From Antrihabitans stalactiti (GTDB lineage Bacteria; Actinomycetota; Actinomycetes; Mycobacteriales; Mycobacteriaceae), in assembly GCF_012932915.1 (NCBI RefSeq), contig NZ_VCQU01000006.1, forward strand, positions 360,375 to 424,374: DNA of 64,000 nt. The letters run 5' to 3'. The translations under genes were made by a program, and so were the position numbers. Shown here piece after piece: positions 52,970 through 63,158 of this stretch; within the stretch, counting starts at the first letter, position 1, and each line of letters opens with the position of its first letter. The notes under the pieces are model-generated. The model was not told where the DNA came from. It made no database searches and saw nothing but the letters and a program-made list of their open reading frames with translations.

Positions 52970-53815
52970 TTAGGTGATTACCGGACCGACGAGCGCGGCC
53001 TCCCAAGCCGCCCACAAGGGCGCCGCGGCGGCACCGTGGCAGGGGTCGATGCCGATGATGCGGCCGCCGCGAAGGGTCGTAACCTCGTGCCGAGCAATCG
53101 GATTCGTGATGGTGTTGGCCTTGACCTCGTCGGACCCGCGCGGCAATCCTGTGTCCCAATCGGTGACGGTGCAGTGACCGTGAACTTGACTGAACGGCAT
53201 TTGCGCCTGGAACCAACTGGGCACGAGTTCGTCGGCTGCGTCGGCCCACACCGGACCGGCCGAGCCGGATCGGCGCCGACCGAGCATGGCGCCTGGCCGG
53301 AATACCTTTCGAGCCCCGCCTGCGCCGAGCCGATTGAGCGCGGTCGCCGCGTTTGCGGCGGATGTCGGCATGTCGAGAGCGGCGCGCCAGAAGCCTGCGG
53401 TGAGACCGGCATGGGTGACGAGGTAGTCACCGACCGTGGTCGGTAGCGCCGCTGCCACATGCATGGACCCTTCCGCCCACCATCGCTGGACGGTGGTGGC
53501 GGTGTCGCCGTCGACGCGGTCCGTCCACACAAACGAGCGGTCGCCGAGATAGAACGCCTCGTGATTGCCGACGAGCTGAATCCACCGGCCGGGTTGCTCG
53601 CGCAGGTAGCGGTCGATGAGCATGACTACGCCACCCGAGTGCGGCCCGCGGTGGACGATGTCACCGACCTGAACGACCGTGAGGTCGTCCGGCAGGTCTC
53701 CGGTGTGTGGGTCCGCGCCGAGCCGGACCAGCTCGTACCGCAACGCGGCGAGCTGACCGTGGACATCGCCGATCACTGCTACCCGTGGTGTCACGCCGAT
53801 CCCGAACCGGACCAT
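52970..53815 (-). CDS. calcineurin-like metallophosphoesterase
   Basis: The 281-residue enzyme shows the full phosphoesterase metal set: GDVHG at 16-20, GDIVHRG near 51-57, GNHE near 83-86, THAG near 129-132 and HGH near 213. The closest familiar type is the PPP/diadenosine tetraphosphatase-like group. It overlaps the preceding cNMP/CBS gene by 25 bp, indicating the same operon. A nucleotide or protein phosphate substrate cannot be chosen from sequence. Confidence 0.9.
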   Translation of the reverse strand: MVRFGIGVTPRVAVIGDVHGQLAALRYELVRLGADPHTGDLPDDLTVVQVGDIVHRGPHSGGVVMLIDRYLREQPGRWIQLVGNHEAFYLGDRSFVWTDRVDGDTATTVQRWWAEGSMHVAAALPTTVGDYLVTHAGLTAGFWRAALDMPTSAANAATALNRLGAGGARKVFRPGAMLGRRRSGSAGPVWADAADELVPSWFQAQMPFSQVHGHCTVTDWDTGLPRGSDEVKANTITNPIARHEVTTLRGGRIIGIDPCHGAAAAPLWAAWEAALVGPVIT

Positions 53816-55644
53816 TCCTCGGCGCTGACGTAGGCGGAAACATTCGCCATCCGACGTTGCGTCGCCGCGATTTCGCGGACCGCCTGGCCGATGACCGACC
53901 GGTCGATCGGCGACATCAAAGTCATGGTCAGCGTGTCGGAAGGCTTGTCGCCATCGGCGTGCTGGAGGAGTTGGTAGCGCAACCGCAGCCGTTGCAGAGC
54001 CTGGAACACATCGATCAGTGTGCGCGCTCGCGACTCAGGGAGCATCTGCGAACCTGCCGCGGCTTGCAGTCGAGAAATCGTGTCGAGTTCGGCGGAACCG
54101 ACACTCAGGGCAGCCCAGCGGCCGATGTTGACGACCGGCAGAATTGCTTGGGTCTTGATGTCGAATCCACTCCGGCGCAGGAGTGAGGTGCGCATCGTCC
54201 GCAGCCGCGCCCGGCGGGCGAGAGCGTCTTCCAACAGCAGGCGCAGCGTTGCGGGCTGGGTGCGAAGTTCGCCGAATACCGCAGTGGCAGCGGGTAATCC
54301 GGGATCGCCATAGATGGGACGACCGTCGACGAGCAGCGAGATCATGATCGCCCCCTCGTTGCGGTCGGGCGCTGCGATCCATCCGCGGGCGGCTTCGCGC
54401 CATTGCTGGTTGGTGCGTGCGAACGGAGGACGGCTCGCAGTTGCCCCGTGTTCGTCCGTGCAGAGGCCCGCATTCGCCAAGGTCGCCGTGACTTCGGCGA
54501 ACGCTGCCCGGCACGAATCGATGACCGAGGGGGGAGTGCCGTCGATGAAGGCCGCGGCGGAATCGAGATCCGAGGTGAGGACCGCTTCGTGGCGGCCGTT
54601 GCTGCCCATCGACAACCAGGTGAAGTCGTCGGTCGAGAGATCGGGATGCCCGGCGAAAACGAGTTCGATTGCGCGTCGGACGATCGCGTCCCGGATCGTC
54701 GAATTCACACCGATGACCTTGCTCGACGCCAGACCGCTGGAGAGGAGGTGGCCGAGCAGGTCGGGCAGCCGTCGCGCTCGTTCGGCGAGCGAGACGAGAT
54801 CAGGTGCATGCCGAAGTTGCTCGTGTAGCGAGATGTCGACCGCCAGCGGGGTGAGGCCGACGTCGCGCATCGACACCACACCACGCAGTTGCCCGGCGCG
54901 GTCGACGACGATGACGAAATTCGAGCCGCGGTCGAGCATGGTGAGCAGCAGTTCGGCCGCGCTATCGCCGACCACCGACGTCGGCGGGGTGGGGTCGAAA
55001 ACCTCGGTCACGGGGACGTCGGACGACATACCATCGACGATGATCCGTTGTCGCAGTGAGGCATCGGTGACCAGATGATAGGTGCCATCGTCGAGTCGGA
55101 CTGCCGCATAACCGCGACCATGGGCCCCGATTGCGCGTGCAGCATCCGCCGCTGTCGCGGTCGCGTCGAGCACGCGCGGTGGCGCCCGCAACAAGTCCTC
55201 GACACCGCTCGACATGCCTGCGGCCGGCGGCGGCGGGTTGTGTCGCGAAGTCAGCATCTCGGCGAGAAAGCGAGCCCCTTGTCTGGAGACGAATATGCGC
55301 GCCGCAGCATCGCCCGGTATGCGCGCGACCTCGGTAGCGCTCGCCGCCACGGCACGCGGCCCGATCGATCGTTCGGTGAGCATTGCCGAGTAGCCGAACA
55401 CACCGCCCGGGCTGAGGCTGTCGTCGGGCGCTTCGTACAGCCGCGCCGGGTCGTGCCACAACTCGACCGTGCCGCTCAGGACCACCAGAACGTCGGTCGA
55501 ATGTTCGGCGAAGGCGTCGAGGATCAGGTCCGTCGCCTCGTATGACTCGGCGCGCGCGGCAGCTGCGACAACAGCCAGCTCGTGCGCGCCGAGTGCATCG
55601 AACGGCGGGTAGCGCCGCAGCTTGTCGGCGAGCGAATCAGCCAA
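53791..55644 (-). CDS. cNMP-binding / CBS / DUF294 nucleotidyltransferase-like protein
   Basis: The 617-residue cytosolic multidomain protein has a cyclic-nucleotide-binding-like domain (15-130), paired CBS domains (about 160-270), a DUF294 nucleotidyltransferase domain with SMGSNGRHEAVLTSDLD near 335-352, and a DUF294_C helical domain (about 460-600). This resembles GlnD-like sensor uridylyltransferases. The TTG at 55644 overlaps the end of the solute-binding gene by 8 bp. It probably senses an intracellular nucleotide and acts on a partner linked to amino-acid uptake (inference). Confidence 0.88.
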   Translation of the reverse strand: MADSLADKLRRYPPFDALGAHELAVVAAAARAESYEATDLILDAFAEHSTDVLVVLSGTVELWHDPARLYEAPDDSLSPGGVFGYSAMLTERSIGPRAVAASATEVARIPGDAAARIFVSRQGARFLAEMLTSRHNPPPPAAGMSSGVEDLLRAPPRVLDATATAADAARAIGAHGRGYAAVRLDDGTYHLVTDASLRQRIIVDGMSSDVPVTEVFDPTPPTSVVGDSAAELLLTMLDRGSNFVIVVDRAGQLRGVVSMRDVGLTPLAVDISLHEQLRHAPDLVSLAERARRLPDLLGHLLSSGLASSKVIGVNSTIRDAIVRRAIELVFAGHPDLSTDDFTWLSMGSNGRHEAVLTSDLDSAAAFIDGTPPSVIDSCRAAFAEVTATLANAGLCTDEHGATASRPPFARTNQQWREAARGWIAAPDRNEGAIMISLLVDGRPIYGDPGLPAATAVFGELRTQPATLRLLLEDALARRARLRTMRTSLLRRSGFDIKTQAILPVVNIGRWAALSVGSAELDTISRLQAAAGSQMLPESRARTLIDVFQALQRLRLRYQLLQHADGDKPSDTLTMTLMSPIDRSVIGQAVREIAATQRRMANVSAYVSAEEWSGSGSA

Positions 55645-56479
55645 TGTTCGGCGGGCTCGGCAGCTTGTACCCGGACGGTGCGACCCAGGTGTCCAGCGAC
55701 CTCTTCCACGCGCCCGAGTCGATGTACTCCTTCAATGCCGCGTTCACCTTGTCGACAGTTGCGGTGTCGCCCTTCTTGATTCCGATGCCGTACGTCTCGT
55801 CGTTGAATCCTTTGCCGATCACCCGCAGGACTCCGTTGTATTTCGGGTCGGCTGCGAATCCGGCGAGAATCAGGTCGTCGGTAGAGACCGCGTCGACGTC
55901 ACCGTTGGCGAGGCTGCGCACGCACTCCGACCACGTCGGAGCCTCACGCAGCGTGATCTTGCCCTTGTAGTTCGCAGTCACGTAGTCGGCCGAGGTTGTC
56001 CCGCTTGCGGCGCAGAGGGTCTTACCGTCGAGCGTTTGCGGCGAGACAATCGTGTCGTCGTTGCGGCGGATCAACAGATCCTGGTGCGCAACGAAATACG
56101 GCTTCGAGAAGGAGACCTTCTGCTCCCGGTCCGGCGTGATCGAGAACGTCGAGACGACCAGGTCGACCTCACCCTTTTCCAGCGCAGTCACCCGCTCTGC
56201 CTGGTCCAACGGCTTCCAGGTGATGTTCTTGGTGGGAACACCGAGCTTGCCCGCCACGAACGCGGCCGTGTCGACGTCGAAGCCCTGATAGCCCCCATCG
56301 ACCTTCTCGCTGACGCCCGGTTCGTCCGAGGCGACACCGATCGTGATCTTGGCGTCACCGGTCGCCCCGTTGTCTCCGGGTGGGGAACCGTCGGCACCGG
56401 ACGAGCATGCGGCCAGGCCCGCGACCACGGCGGCGGCGAAGAAGGCGGACAGAGTGCGGCGAATCGTTGAGCTGGCCAT
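55637..56479 (-). CDS. amino-acid-type solute-binding lipoprotein (SBP family 3)
   Basis: The 280-residue binding protein has a signal peptide with lipobox GLAACS and Cys25 lipidated. The SBP_bac_3 features are present: GYQGFDVDTAAFVAGKLG near 63-80, and FSITPDREQKVSFSKPYF near 110-128. It is the second gene after an APC permease and is not next to any ABC permease or ATPase, so its transporter is elsewhere or it acts as a sensor. Ligand probably glutamate- or glutamine-like. Confidence 0.92.
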   Translation of the reverse strand: MASSTIRRTLSAFFAAAVVAGLAACSSGADGSPPGDNGATGDAKITIGVASDEPGVSEKVDGGYQGFDVDTAAFVAGKLGVPTKNITWKPLDQAERVTALEKGEVDLVVSTFSITPDREQKVSFSKPYFVAHQDLLIRRNDDTIVSPQTLDGKTLCAASGTTSADYVTANYKGKITLREAPTWSECVRSLANGDVDAVSTDDLILAGFAADPKYNGVLRVIGKGFNDETYGIGIKKGDTATVDKVNAALKEYIDSGAWKRSLDTWVAPSGYKLPSPPNIG

Positions 56480-56480
56480 G

Positions 56481-58028
56481 TCAGTTGTCCTCCCCAGCTG
56501 GGTCCGGAACCTCTGTGGTTCCGTATCGCGGACCTTTGTCGGTCCAGACGCTGCCGATCTTTCCTCCGGTGTGTTCGATGACGCGCGACTTACACAGGAG
56601 CCAGCCGACTTCGAAGATCACGTAGAGAAGCGGGATGCCGATGATGACGACGATGAAGTTGGTCTTGTGCCAGAAGTACGGCGACGCTTGCCAGCCGGAC
56701 ACCGCCATGCCTACGACGACAAGTCCGATGAAGGCAAGCCCGATGTAGCTGGTCCACGGCGAGCCAGGCGCTTGGAACGAACTCGGTGGTACGACGCCCT
56801 TGTCCGACAACTGTCGCAACCGGATCTGGCACAGGAAGATCGTCGCCCAGGTGAACAGCACGCCGATCGCGGCGGCCTCGATGGCGATCTCGAATGCATC
56901 AGGAGTCAGAGCGTTGAGCACCGCGCCGAGTACGAAGACCACCGACGTCAGCACGATGCCTGCCCACGGCACGCCGGAGCCACTCATCTTCAGCGTCAAC
57001 TTCGGCGCCTGCTTGGCCATGCCGAGGCTACGCAGCACCCGACCGGTGGAGTAGAGGCCCGAGTTCAACGAGGACATCGCGGCGATGATCAGCACGACCT
57101 GGATGAGATTGCTCATCCAGTCCAGCCCCATCCTGCCGAAGACCGTGACGAACGGACTGATGCCCGCCTTGTACTCGGAGGTCGGCAGCATCGAGACGAG
57201 CAGCAAGATCGAACCGCAGTAGAAGATCGCGATACGCGCGATCACGGCGTTCACTGCCTTCGGTACCTCTTTGCGCGAGTCCTGCATCTCGCCTGCGGCG
57301 ATGCCCACCATTTCGATTGCGGCGTAGGCGAAGACGACGCCCGACATGACGAGGATCGGTCCGTACCAGGCGAAGGGCGACTCGGTCGGCCAGAAGCCAC
57401 CGAGGTTGTTCCACAGATTTCCCAGTCCCGCCTGGTGTTCGCCGACATGCAGCCGCAGGCCGACGACGACGATGCCGACGAGCAGGAAGACCACGATCGC
57501 ACCGACCTTGGCGATCGCCGCCCAGAACTCGAACTCGCCGAACGCGCGCGCTGACAACAAATTGATGGTGAGAACGACTGCGAGCGCGATGAGTACGGTT
57601 GCCCAAGTCGGCATCAGAGGCCACCAGTACTGGATGTAGAGGCCGACCGCAGACAACTCCGCAATACCGGTCAGCGCCCAGTTGAACCAATACATCCAGC
57701 CCGTGTAATACGCGGCCTTCTCGCCGAAGAACTCGCGCATGTAGGACACGAAGGCGCCCGAGGTCGCGCGGTGCAGCACCAGCTCGCCGAGTGAGCGCAT
57801 CAAGAAGTACGCAATGACACCGACAACCGCGTAGCTGATCAGCAGCGCAGGTCCAGTGCTGTGCAATCGCGATGCGCTGCCGAGGAACAAGCCCGTTCCG
57901 ATAGCGCCGCCGAGCGCGATCATTTGGACGTGCCGGCGCCCTAGTGACTGTTTGTAGCCAACCTGCTCGGCGTCGAGACTGCTTCCGCCGCTCGTGCCGC
58001 CGTGTTCGGCGATTGTCGTGTCCGCCAT
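56481..58028 (-). CDS. amino-acid permease (APC superfamily, AnsP/GabP type)
   Basis: The 515-residue transporter has about twelve membrane helices. The APC substrate motif ALGGAIGTGLFLGSA lies near 39-53, and the GEM-like AAGEMQDSRKEVPKAVNA lies near 242-258. It starts at ATG 58028 (MADTT), preferred over an ATG nine bases upstream. It is the first gene of the operon with the binding lipoprotein, cNMP/CBS protein and phosphoesterase. Substrate likely an amino acid such as asparagine, GABA or a basic amino acid. Confidence 0.93.
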   Translation of the reverse strand: MADTTIAEHGGTSGGSSLDAEQVGYKQSLGRRHVQMIALGGAIGTGLFLGSASRLHSTGPALLISYAVVGVIAYFLMRSLGELVLHRATSGAFVSYMREFFGEKAAYYTGWMYWFNWALTGIAELSAVGLYIQYWWPLMPTWATVLIALAVVLTINLLSARAFGEFEFWAAIAKVGAIVVFLLVGIVVVGLRLHVGEHQAGLGNLWNNLGGFWPTESPFAWYGPILVMSGVVFAYAAIEMVGIAAGEMQDSRKEVPKAVNAVIARIAIFYCGSILLLVSMLPTSEYKAGISPFVTVFGRMGLDWMSNLIQVVLIIAAMSSLNSGLYSTGRVLRSLGMAKQAPKLTLKMSGSGVPWAGIVLTSVVFVLGAVLNALTPDAFEIAIEAAAIGVLFTWATIFLCQIRLRQLSDKGVVPPSSFQAPGSPWTSYIGLAFIGLVVVGMAVSGWQASPYFWHKTNFIVVIIGIPLLYVIFEVGWLLCKSRVIEHTGGKIGSVWTDKGPRYGTTEVPDPAGEDN

Positions 58029-58537
58029 CAGAACCACCCTTCGGTTGTCACCAGAATTACGTCCGTGACTCCAGCGTGCTCTTAGTCAAACCTTTGATCT
58101 TGTAGCACTTTCGGTGACGCTAGACCTGGTTGCCCGGCAAAGGAAGAGAAGTCGCGTAAACAATGAAATCGGTTGCGCAACCTGTGACCAGGGCAAGATC
58201 ATCAGGACGTTTTGTGAGCAAATGCTCATTGGATGGCACCAAAACAACGTGTTGATAATGAAACTCGATGACCTGACGCGAGTTGTGCCTGCGCTGGGAA
58301 AGTCAGCACCCCGCTGTGCACCGAGCGAGGCCAATCAGGCTGCGTCGTAGCGTATTCCGTGGCAATGTCCGATCCGGTGCTAGTCGCTTGCACCGACGGT
58401 GTGAGTCTCCGGCCTGACCGGCTGGTCAGCACCGCCGACCAGCATGCGCAAGCCTGGCTTTCAGGTCGCTGAAGTGGGAACAAAGACTGTCCGGTCAGCG
58501 GGTCCACATCACACGCGCCGGTACTTATGCTGCAAGT
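58029..58537. promoter_or_regulatory. 509-bp divergent region between APC operon and AraC gene
   Basis: No gene is seen. Features: a perfect dyad TGAGCA-AA-TGCTCA at 58215-58228, a candidate operator for the permease operon, and a -10-like TATGCT (58526-58531) exactly 6 nt before the AraC ATG. The area around 58100-58270 is AT-rich relative to the window. The region from 58270 to 58520 is normal GC and holds nothing recognised. Confidence 0.5.
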
Positions 58538-59533
58538 ATGCCGTTCGATCTGGATCCGCGAACCGCCGCGCAACGCGAGCGCAGCGGCCACCAGGTCGAC
58601 GATTGGGACGAGATCAAGCAGTGGTCGGACGAGGTGTACATGCCTTACGTCGTGCGACCAGTCGGGCGCGCTCTGACGCCGGCGTCGAGCATGTTCTCGG
58701 CAAAGATCGCCGACATCACGGTGACCCGGTTCTGCTACGGAATTCCCGTGACGATCGGCGAGTTCGCTCCCGAGGCAGGCAACGTGATCGTCTTGACGAC
58801 GATCCAGGGCTGGACTCGGCATTCGCTCACCCCGAAGTCGACTCTCGACATCAGCACCGGCGGCACGTTCGTTGCGGACTGCAGTCGCGTCGACTATCGA
58901 CTCGATACCGATGCCGACCATCTCCAACTCAACCTGACGATTCCGCACCGGCTCCTCGCTGACCTGGCCCTGCGCTGGTGGGGCCGCATTCCCGACGATC
59001 GGTTGTGGCGACACAAGTGCGCGATCGGTGGTCCGGGAAGTGCCTGGCTTGCATTGCTGGAGTACGCAGTTCGTACGCTGTCGGCCGCGCCGGAGCAGGT
59101 TGCGAACGGACGGGTCGGGGCCAACTTGCAGGAAATGATCGCGTCGCACCTGCTCACCGATTGGGCCGCGAGCGCGGCCGTCGACCTCGAACCGACGACA
59201 ATCGAAGCTCCCGGTTACGTGCGTCGTGCAGTGCGATACATCGATGAGAATGCAGGCAATCTTCCTACGGTCGGCGATATCGCCGAAGCCGCAGGCGTCA
59301 GCGTTCGCGCACTGTCGGGTGCGTTCCGTCGGTATATGTCGGTGAGCCCGCGAGACTACTTGCGGGAACAGCGGTTACAGGGCGTTCGGCGCGAGCTGCT
59401 GTCGTCGTCGGCGACAACGGTCGTCGACGCTGCCGGTGCGTGGGGCTACGTCAACATGGGCATCTTCGCTGCTTCGTATCGGCAACGATTCGGCGAGAAC
59501 CCCGCTGACACTCTCCGTCGAACCCCGCGGTGA
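58538..59533 (+). CDS. AraC-family transcriptional regulator, probably leaderless
   Basis: The 331-residue regulator has an N-terminal cupin-like AraC-binding-like domain (about 50-200) and two helix-turn-helix motifs at 228-325 (GDIAEAAGVSVRALSGAFRRY). TATGCT ends 6 nt before the ATG and there is no ribosome site, so the mRNA is probably leaderless. It is 120 bp upstream of a serine hydrolase gene, its likely target. Confidence 0.9.
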   Translation: MPFDLDPRTAAQRERSGHQVDDWDEIKQWSDEVYMPYVVRPVGRALTPASSMFSAKIADITVTRFCYGIPVTIGEFAPEAGNVIVLTTIQGWTRHSLTPKSTLDISTGGTFVADCSRVDYRLDTDADHLQLNLTIPHRLLADLALRWWGRIPDDRLWRHKCAIGGPGSAWLALLEYAVRTLSAAPEQVANGRVGANLQEMIASHLLTDWAASAAVDLEPTTIEAPGYVRRAVRYIDENAGNLPTVGDIAEAAGVSVRALSGAFRRYMSVSPRDYLREQRLQGVRRELLSSSATTVVDAAGAWGYVNMGIFAASYRQRFGENPADTLRRTPR

Positions 59534-59653
59534 CCTGTCCCACAACACGGTGCCGATCCCAGACGGACCATGCCGATTGCAGACGTGCTGCCCTCTCGAT
59601 CTTGCCTAACGTCCCCTCCTGCAATGACTTCTATGTCGACGGGAGAACTTCTG

Positions 59654-60841
59654 ATGAACCAGCTCGATGCACAGCTCGGCCCAGTACTCGACGCGGTCGC
59701 CCACGCAGAATCCGCTTCGGAGCGGGTTCCCGGCGTGGTCGCGATGGTGACCGACCGAACGGGCACACGCTACGAGGGTGCCGCTGGGCAACGATCCGTC
59801 GGCGGGGCCGATCCGATGACCGTCGACTCCGTCTTCGCGATGTTCTCGACCACCAAGGCCATCACTGGGACCGCTGTTCTGCAGTGTGTGGAAGAAGGTC
59901 TGCTGGACCTGGACGCGCCTGCCGCCAACTACCTCCCTGAGATCGGAAAGCTTCAAGTGATCGAGGGGTTCGATGCTTCGGGCGAACAGATCCTGCGAAC
60001 ACCCAAGCGCGACATCACGACTCGAATGTTGCTGCTGCATACAGCAGGTTTCGGCTACTCGTTCTTCGACGAGACCTACAAGCGGCTGGCGGAAGGCGGT
60101 TGCCCCAGTGTCATCACCGCGACCAGGGAATCCTTGCAGACGCCACTGCTTTTCGATCCCGGTGACAAATGGCAATACGGGTCCAACATGGATTGGGCGG
60201 GGCTCGTCGTCGAGTCGATCCGAGGGCAGCGGCTAGGCACCGTCATGGCAGAGCGGATCTTCGAGCCGTTGGGAATGTCGGAAACGTCGTTCGTGCTTGA
60301 TGATTCGATGAGCGCACGGCGCGCGACGATTCACCAACGCGAAGCCGATGGCACGTTGACGCCGACCGCTCTTGTGTTGCCGCAGCAACCCGAAGTACAC
60401 ATGGGTGGCCATGGGCTGTACTCGACCGTCGGCGACTACACGAAGTTTCTCCGGATGTGGCTTCGGGACGGCGTGGGGGACAACGGTCGCGTACTGGCCG
60501 AAGATACCGTCGCGAAAGCGGTCCGCAACGGACTGCAAAGCCAAACGGTGACCGAGTTGAAGGGCGTCGTACCCGCGCTCTCGCACGACGCGGAATTCTT
60601 TCCAGGACAACGTAAATCGTGGGCATACAGCTTTATGGTCAACGAAGAGCAGGCGCCGACCGGTCGACCGGCCGGCTCCCTCGGCTGGGCAGGGCTGGCC
60701 AACCTGTACTACTGGATCGACCGCCGCAACGGCATCGCCGGACTCTGGGCGACGCAGATTCTGCCGTTCGCCGATCCCGCATCGTTCGGCGGCTACCTCG
60801 ACTTCGAGACCGCGACGTACCGGTCACTCACGACCCGCTAG
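59654..60841 (+). CDS. beta-lactamase-fold serine hydrolase
   Basis: The 395-residue cytosolic or secreted esterase is of the class C beta-lactamase/EstB type. The active serine and lysine are S65-T-T-K68, and the Y175-G-S-N loop is present; the third motif is HMGGHGL near 272. No signal peptide is seen. The start at ATG 59654 (MNQLDAQ) has GGGAGAA upstream. Its TAG overlaps the convergent dipZ stop. Confidence 0.9.
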   Translation: MNQLDAQLGPVLDAVAHAESASERVPGVVAMVTDRTGTRYEGAAGQRSVGGADPMTVDSVFAMFSTTKAITGTAVLQCVEEGLLDLDAPAANYLPEIGKLQVIEGFDASGEQILRTPKRDITTRMLLLHTAGFGYSFFDETYKRLAEGGCPSVITATRESLQTPLLFDPGDKWQYGSNMDWAGLVVESIRGQRLGTVMAERIFEPLGMSETSFVLDDSMSARRATIHQREADGTLTPTALVLPQQPEVHMGGHGLYSTVGDYTKFLRMWLRDGVGDNGRVLAEDTVAKAVRNGLQSQTVTELKGVVPALSHDAEFFPGQRKSWAYSFMVNEEQAPTGRPAGSLGWAGLANLYYWIDRRNGIAGLWATQILPFADPASFGGYLDFETATYRSLTTR

Positions 60842-62541
60842 CCGAACGTGAAGGAGAAGGCCTGCATGCCGGGGTCGAGGGCGACCTTGAGATTGCCGGA
60901 CTGGTTGGAGTCGCCGTCGTGAATCTTGTAGAGCGTCGGCGCGCCCGAGACGGCGATCGTGCGGGTCAGACCGTTGTCGTTCACGCGCAGATTGCCTTCT
61001 CCACCGACCACGATGAAGACCTGGTTGGCGTGATAGTTCAATGAAATCTCGGCAGCTGGGTCCAAGGCGGTCAGACCCTGATCGTCGGCGGTGAAGCGGC
61101 CTCGTAGCGCAAATGTGTCGGCAGGTTGCGTTGTCGGGTAACTGAATTGGCCTTCGCCCTGCTTCAGTGGGCCGTCGCCGCTGTAGTTCGACTGCTTGTC
61201 GACGCTGAGATAGGTCTCCTGTGTGGTCCCCGTTGTCGGGGTGGCGTCGGTGTTGGCCGTAGCGGCCGGAAGGCTGCGGTCGCTGTCGGCGTCCATCAGT
61301 AGCTCGCGAATCAGCTTCTCGGTGACGTCGTAGTCGCCTTCGCCGAACTTGATGTGCCGCACGACCCCTTGCGCATCGATCAGATAATGCGCGGGCCAGT
61401 ACTGGTTCCGGTAGTTCGACCACGTCGCCAGATTGTTGTCCTGCGCAATCGGATAGGTGATGTCCAGATCACGCGCACCGGCGACGACGTTGCGGGTGAC
61501 CTTCTCGAACGCGTACTCCGGGGTGTGGACGCCGATCACGTCGAAGCCGTCGTCCTTGTAGGTGTTGTACCAATCGACGACGTGCGGGATCGATCGCTGG
61601 CAATTGATGCACGAGTAGGCCCAGAAATCGATCAGGACCACCTTGCCGCGGAGGCTCCCCAGGTCGATGCTCTTCCCGTCGGGGGTGTTCAGCCAGGCAG
61701 TGATTCCCTTGATATCTGGCGCAGTGCCACAGCTTTCGAGCTCGGTGGCACCCGCGGTGCATTTGTCGAGATCCTTGTTCTGGTCGTTGATCAAGTCGGT
61801 CAGGTCGAGCTTCTCCCTGATCTCGGACGAGTTCGCGACCTTGTCCTGCAACGCATTCGTGTAATCCGGAATCGTGCGCTGCAACACCGCGGGCAGGTCC
61901 AGCACCAAGGCGATCGCCAACAAGATCATCACCACACCGCCCGCGATGCGAACACCACGCTGGTGCTCACGGAATGCCCGGACCCGCTCGGCAATGCGCT
62001 GTCCCGCCAGCGCGAAGAAGAGCAACGGGACCGCTGCGCCGATCGAGAACGAGACGGTGAGGACGATGGTGTCGACTCCGATTTCGCCCGTCGACCCGGC
62101 CACCGCGATCGCAGCCAGGACCGGTCCGGCGCACGGCACATAGACCGCGCCGAGTGCCAGGCCCAAAATGAAACCGCCGCGCTCCGAATTGACTTGGCGT
62201 TGCGGAATCCAGGAGAACGGCTTCTCGAGAATGTGCTCGAACCACGGGAAGATCAGGCCGATGCCGATGAGGACCAACACGATCAACCCGGCCCATCGCA
62301 ACACGTCCTGTGGCAGGCCGAGCGCCGCGAGCAAGGCTGAACCCAGCAACGTGAAGGTCGCGAAACTGGTCACGAGTCCGGCGATCACCAAGTACGGCCG
62401 CCAACGTGAGACGCGCTCGGCTGTCGAGTCCGCTGACGGGGCGGAGCCGGAGAAGAAGATCACTGGCAGGACCGGCAAGATGCATGGCGATATCCCGGTG
62501 ATCAAGCCGCCGACCAATCCGATCAGCGCGAGAGTTCCCAT
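60838..62541 (-). CDS. dipZ: DipZ: CcdA-thioredoxin fusion protein
   Basis: The 567-residue protein has an N-terminal CcdA/DsbD-like membrane part with six helices (1-240; redox cysteines in GISPCILP and VPCAGP), an extracytoplasmic thioredoxin-like domain with CINC near 313-316, and a C-terminal beta-sandwich domain (about 430-567). This is the DipZ layout of M. tuberculosis, which carries electrons from the cytosol to extracytoplasmic thiols. It is divergent from msrB-msrA, separated by 100 bp. Confidence 0.94.
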   Translation of the reverse strand: MGTLALIGLVGGLITGISPCILPVLPVIFFSGSAPSADSTAERVSRWRPYLVIAGLVTSFATFTLLGSALLAALGLPQDVLRWAGLIVLVLIGIGLIFPWFEHILEKPFSWIPQRQVNSERGGFILGLALGAVYVPCAGPVLAAIAVAGSTGEIGVDTIVLTVSFSIGAAVPLLFFALAGQRIAERVRAFREHQRGVRIAGGVVMILLAIALVLDLPAVLQRTIPDYTNALQDKVANSSEIREKLDLTDLINDQNKDLDKCTAGATELESCGTAPDIKGITAWLNTPDGKSIDLGSLRGKVVLIDFWAYSCINCQRSIPHVVDWYNTYKDDGFDVIGVHTPEYAFEKVTRNVVAGARDLDITYPIAQDNNLATWSNYRNQYWPAHYLIDAQGVVRHIKFGEGDYDVTEKLIRELLMDADSDRSLPAATANTDATPTTGTTQETYLSVDKQSNYSGDGPLKQGEGQFSYPTTQPADTFALRGRFTADDQGLTALDPAAEISLNYHANQVFIVVGGEGNLRVNDNGLTRTIAVSGAPTLYKIHDGDSNQSGNLKVALDPGMQAFSFTFG

Positions 62542-62640
62542 GCCACATCCTCGCCACTAAACGTCGTCCATTGTGCTGGAAGTGGTCATCGTCAGAGATA
62601 CGTCACAGTCGCGTCCGATTTTCGGACCTATGCTCGGGGA

Positions 62641-63141
62641 GTGGTGATTACGCGACGTGGCTTCCTTGCGGGGGCAGGGTTGTGCGTGGTGACCGTGGCC
62701 TGCAGCAGGACCGAACGGTCCGCGCCGGCGGCCGCTCAGCAGGGCACGTTTCCGTTTCAGTTGACGACCGAGCAGTGGCGCGAGCGCCTGACGCCAGAGC
62801 AATTCGCGGTCCTCCGCAACGCCAGCACCGAATTGCCGCGCTCGAGCCCACTCGACGACGAACACCGGACGGGCATCTTCTCGTGCGCCGGATGCAACCA
62901 GAACCTGTTCGACTCGGCGACCAAGTTCGACAGCGGCACCGGCTGGCCGAGTTTCTACCAGCCACTCGCCAACGCGGTCGGCGAACATGTCGACAACTCG
63001 TACGGCAAGCGAACCGAAGTCCACTGCAGCAAGTGCGGCGGGCACCTCGGGCACGTCTTCACCGACGGGCCGAAGCCGACCGGACTGCGCTACTGCATGA
63101 ACGGTGTCGCCATGAATTTCACTGCGACACAACCACAATGA
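62641..63141 (+). CDS. msrB: extracytoplasmic MsrB lipoprotein, probably leaderless
   Basis: The 166-residue methionine-R-sulfoxide reductase has a Tat-type signal TRRGFLAGAG (4-13) and lipobox with Cys21. Zinc cysteines C82, C85, C129 and C132 and catalytic Cys152 in RYCMNGVAMNF are present. The -10-like TATGCT (62629-62634) lies 6 nt before the GTG at 62641, arguing for a leaderless mRNA; a GTG at 62644 is the alternative. It repairs oxidised surface proteins, presumably using electrons from DipZ next door. Confidence 0.93.
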   Translation: MVITRRGFLAGAGLCVVTVACSRTERSAPAAAQQGTFPFQLTTEQWRERLTPEQFAVLRNASTELPRSSPLDDEHRTGIFSCAGCNQNLFDSATKFDSGTGWPSFYQPLANAVGEHVDNSYGKRTEVHCSKCGGHLGHVFTDGPKPTGLRYCMNGVAMNFTATQPQ

Positions 63142-63158
63142 CAGCTGGAGGTCTCCGA

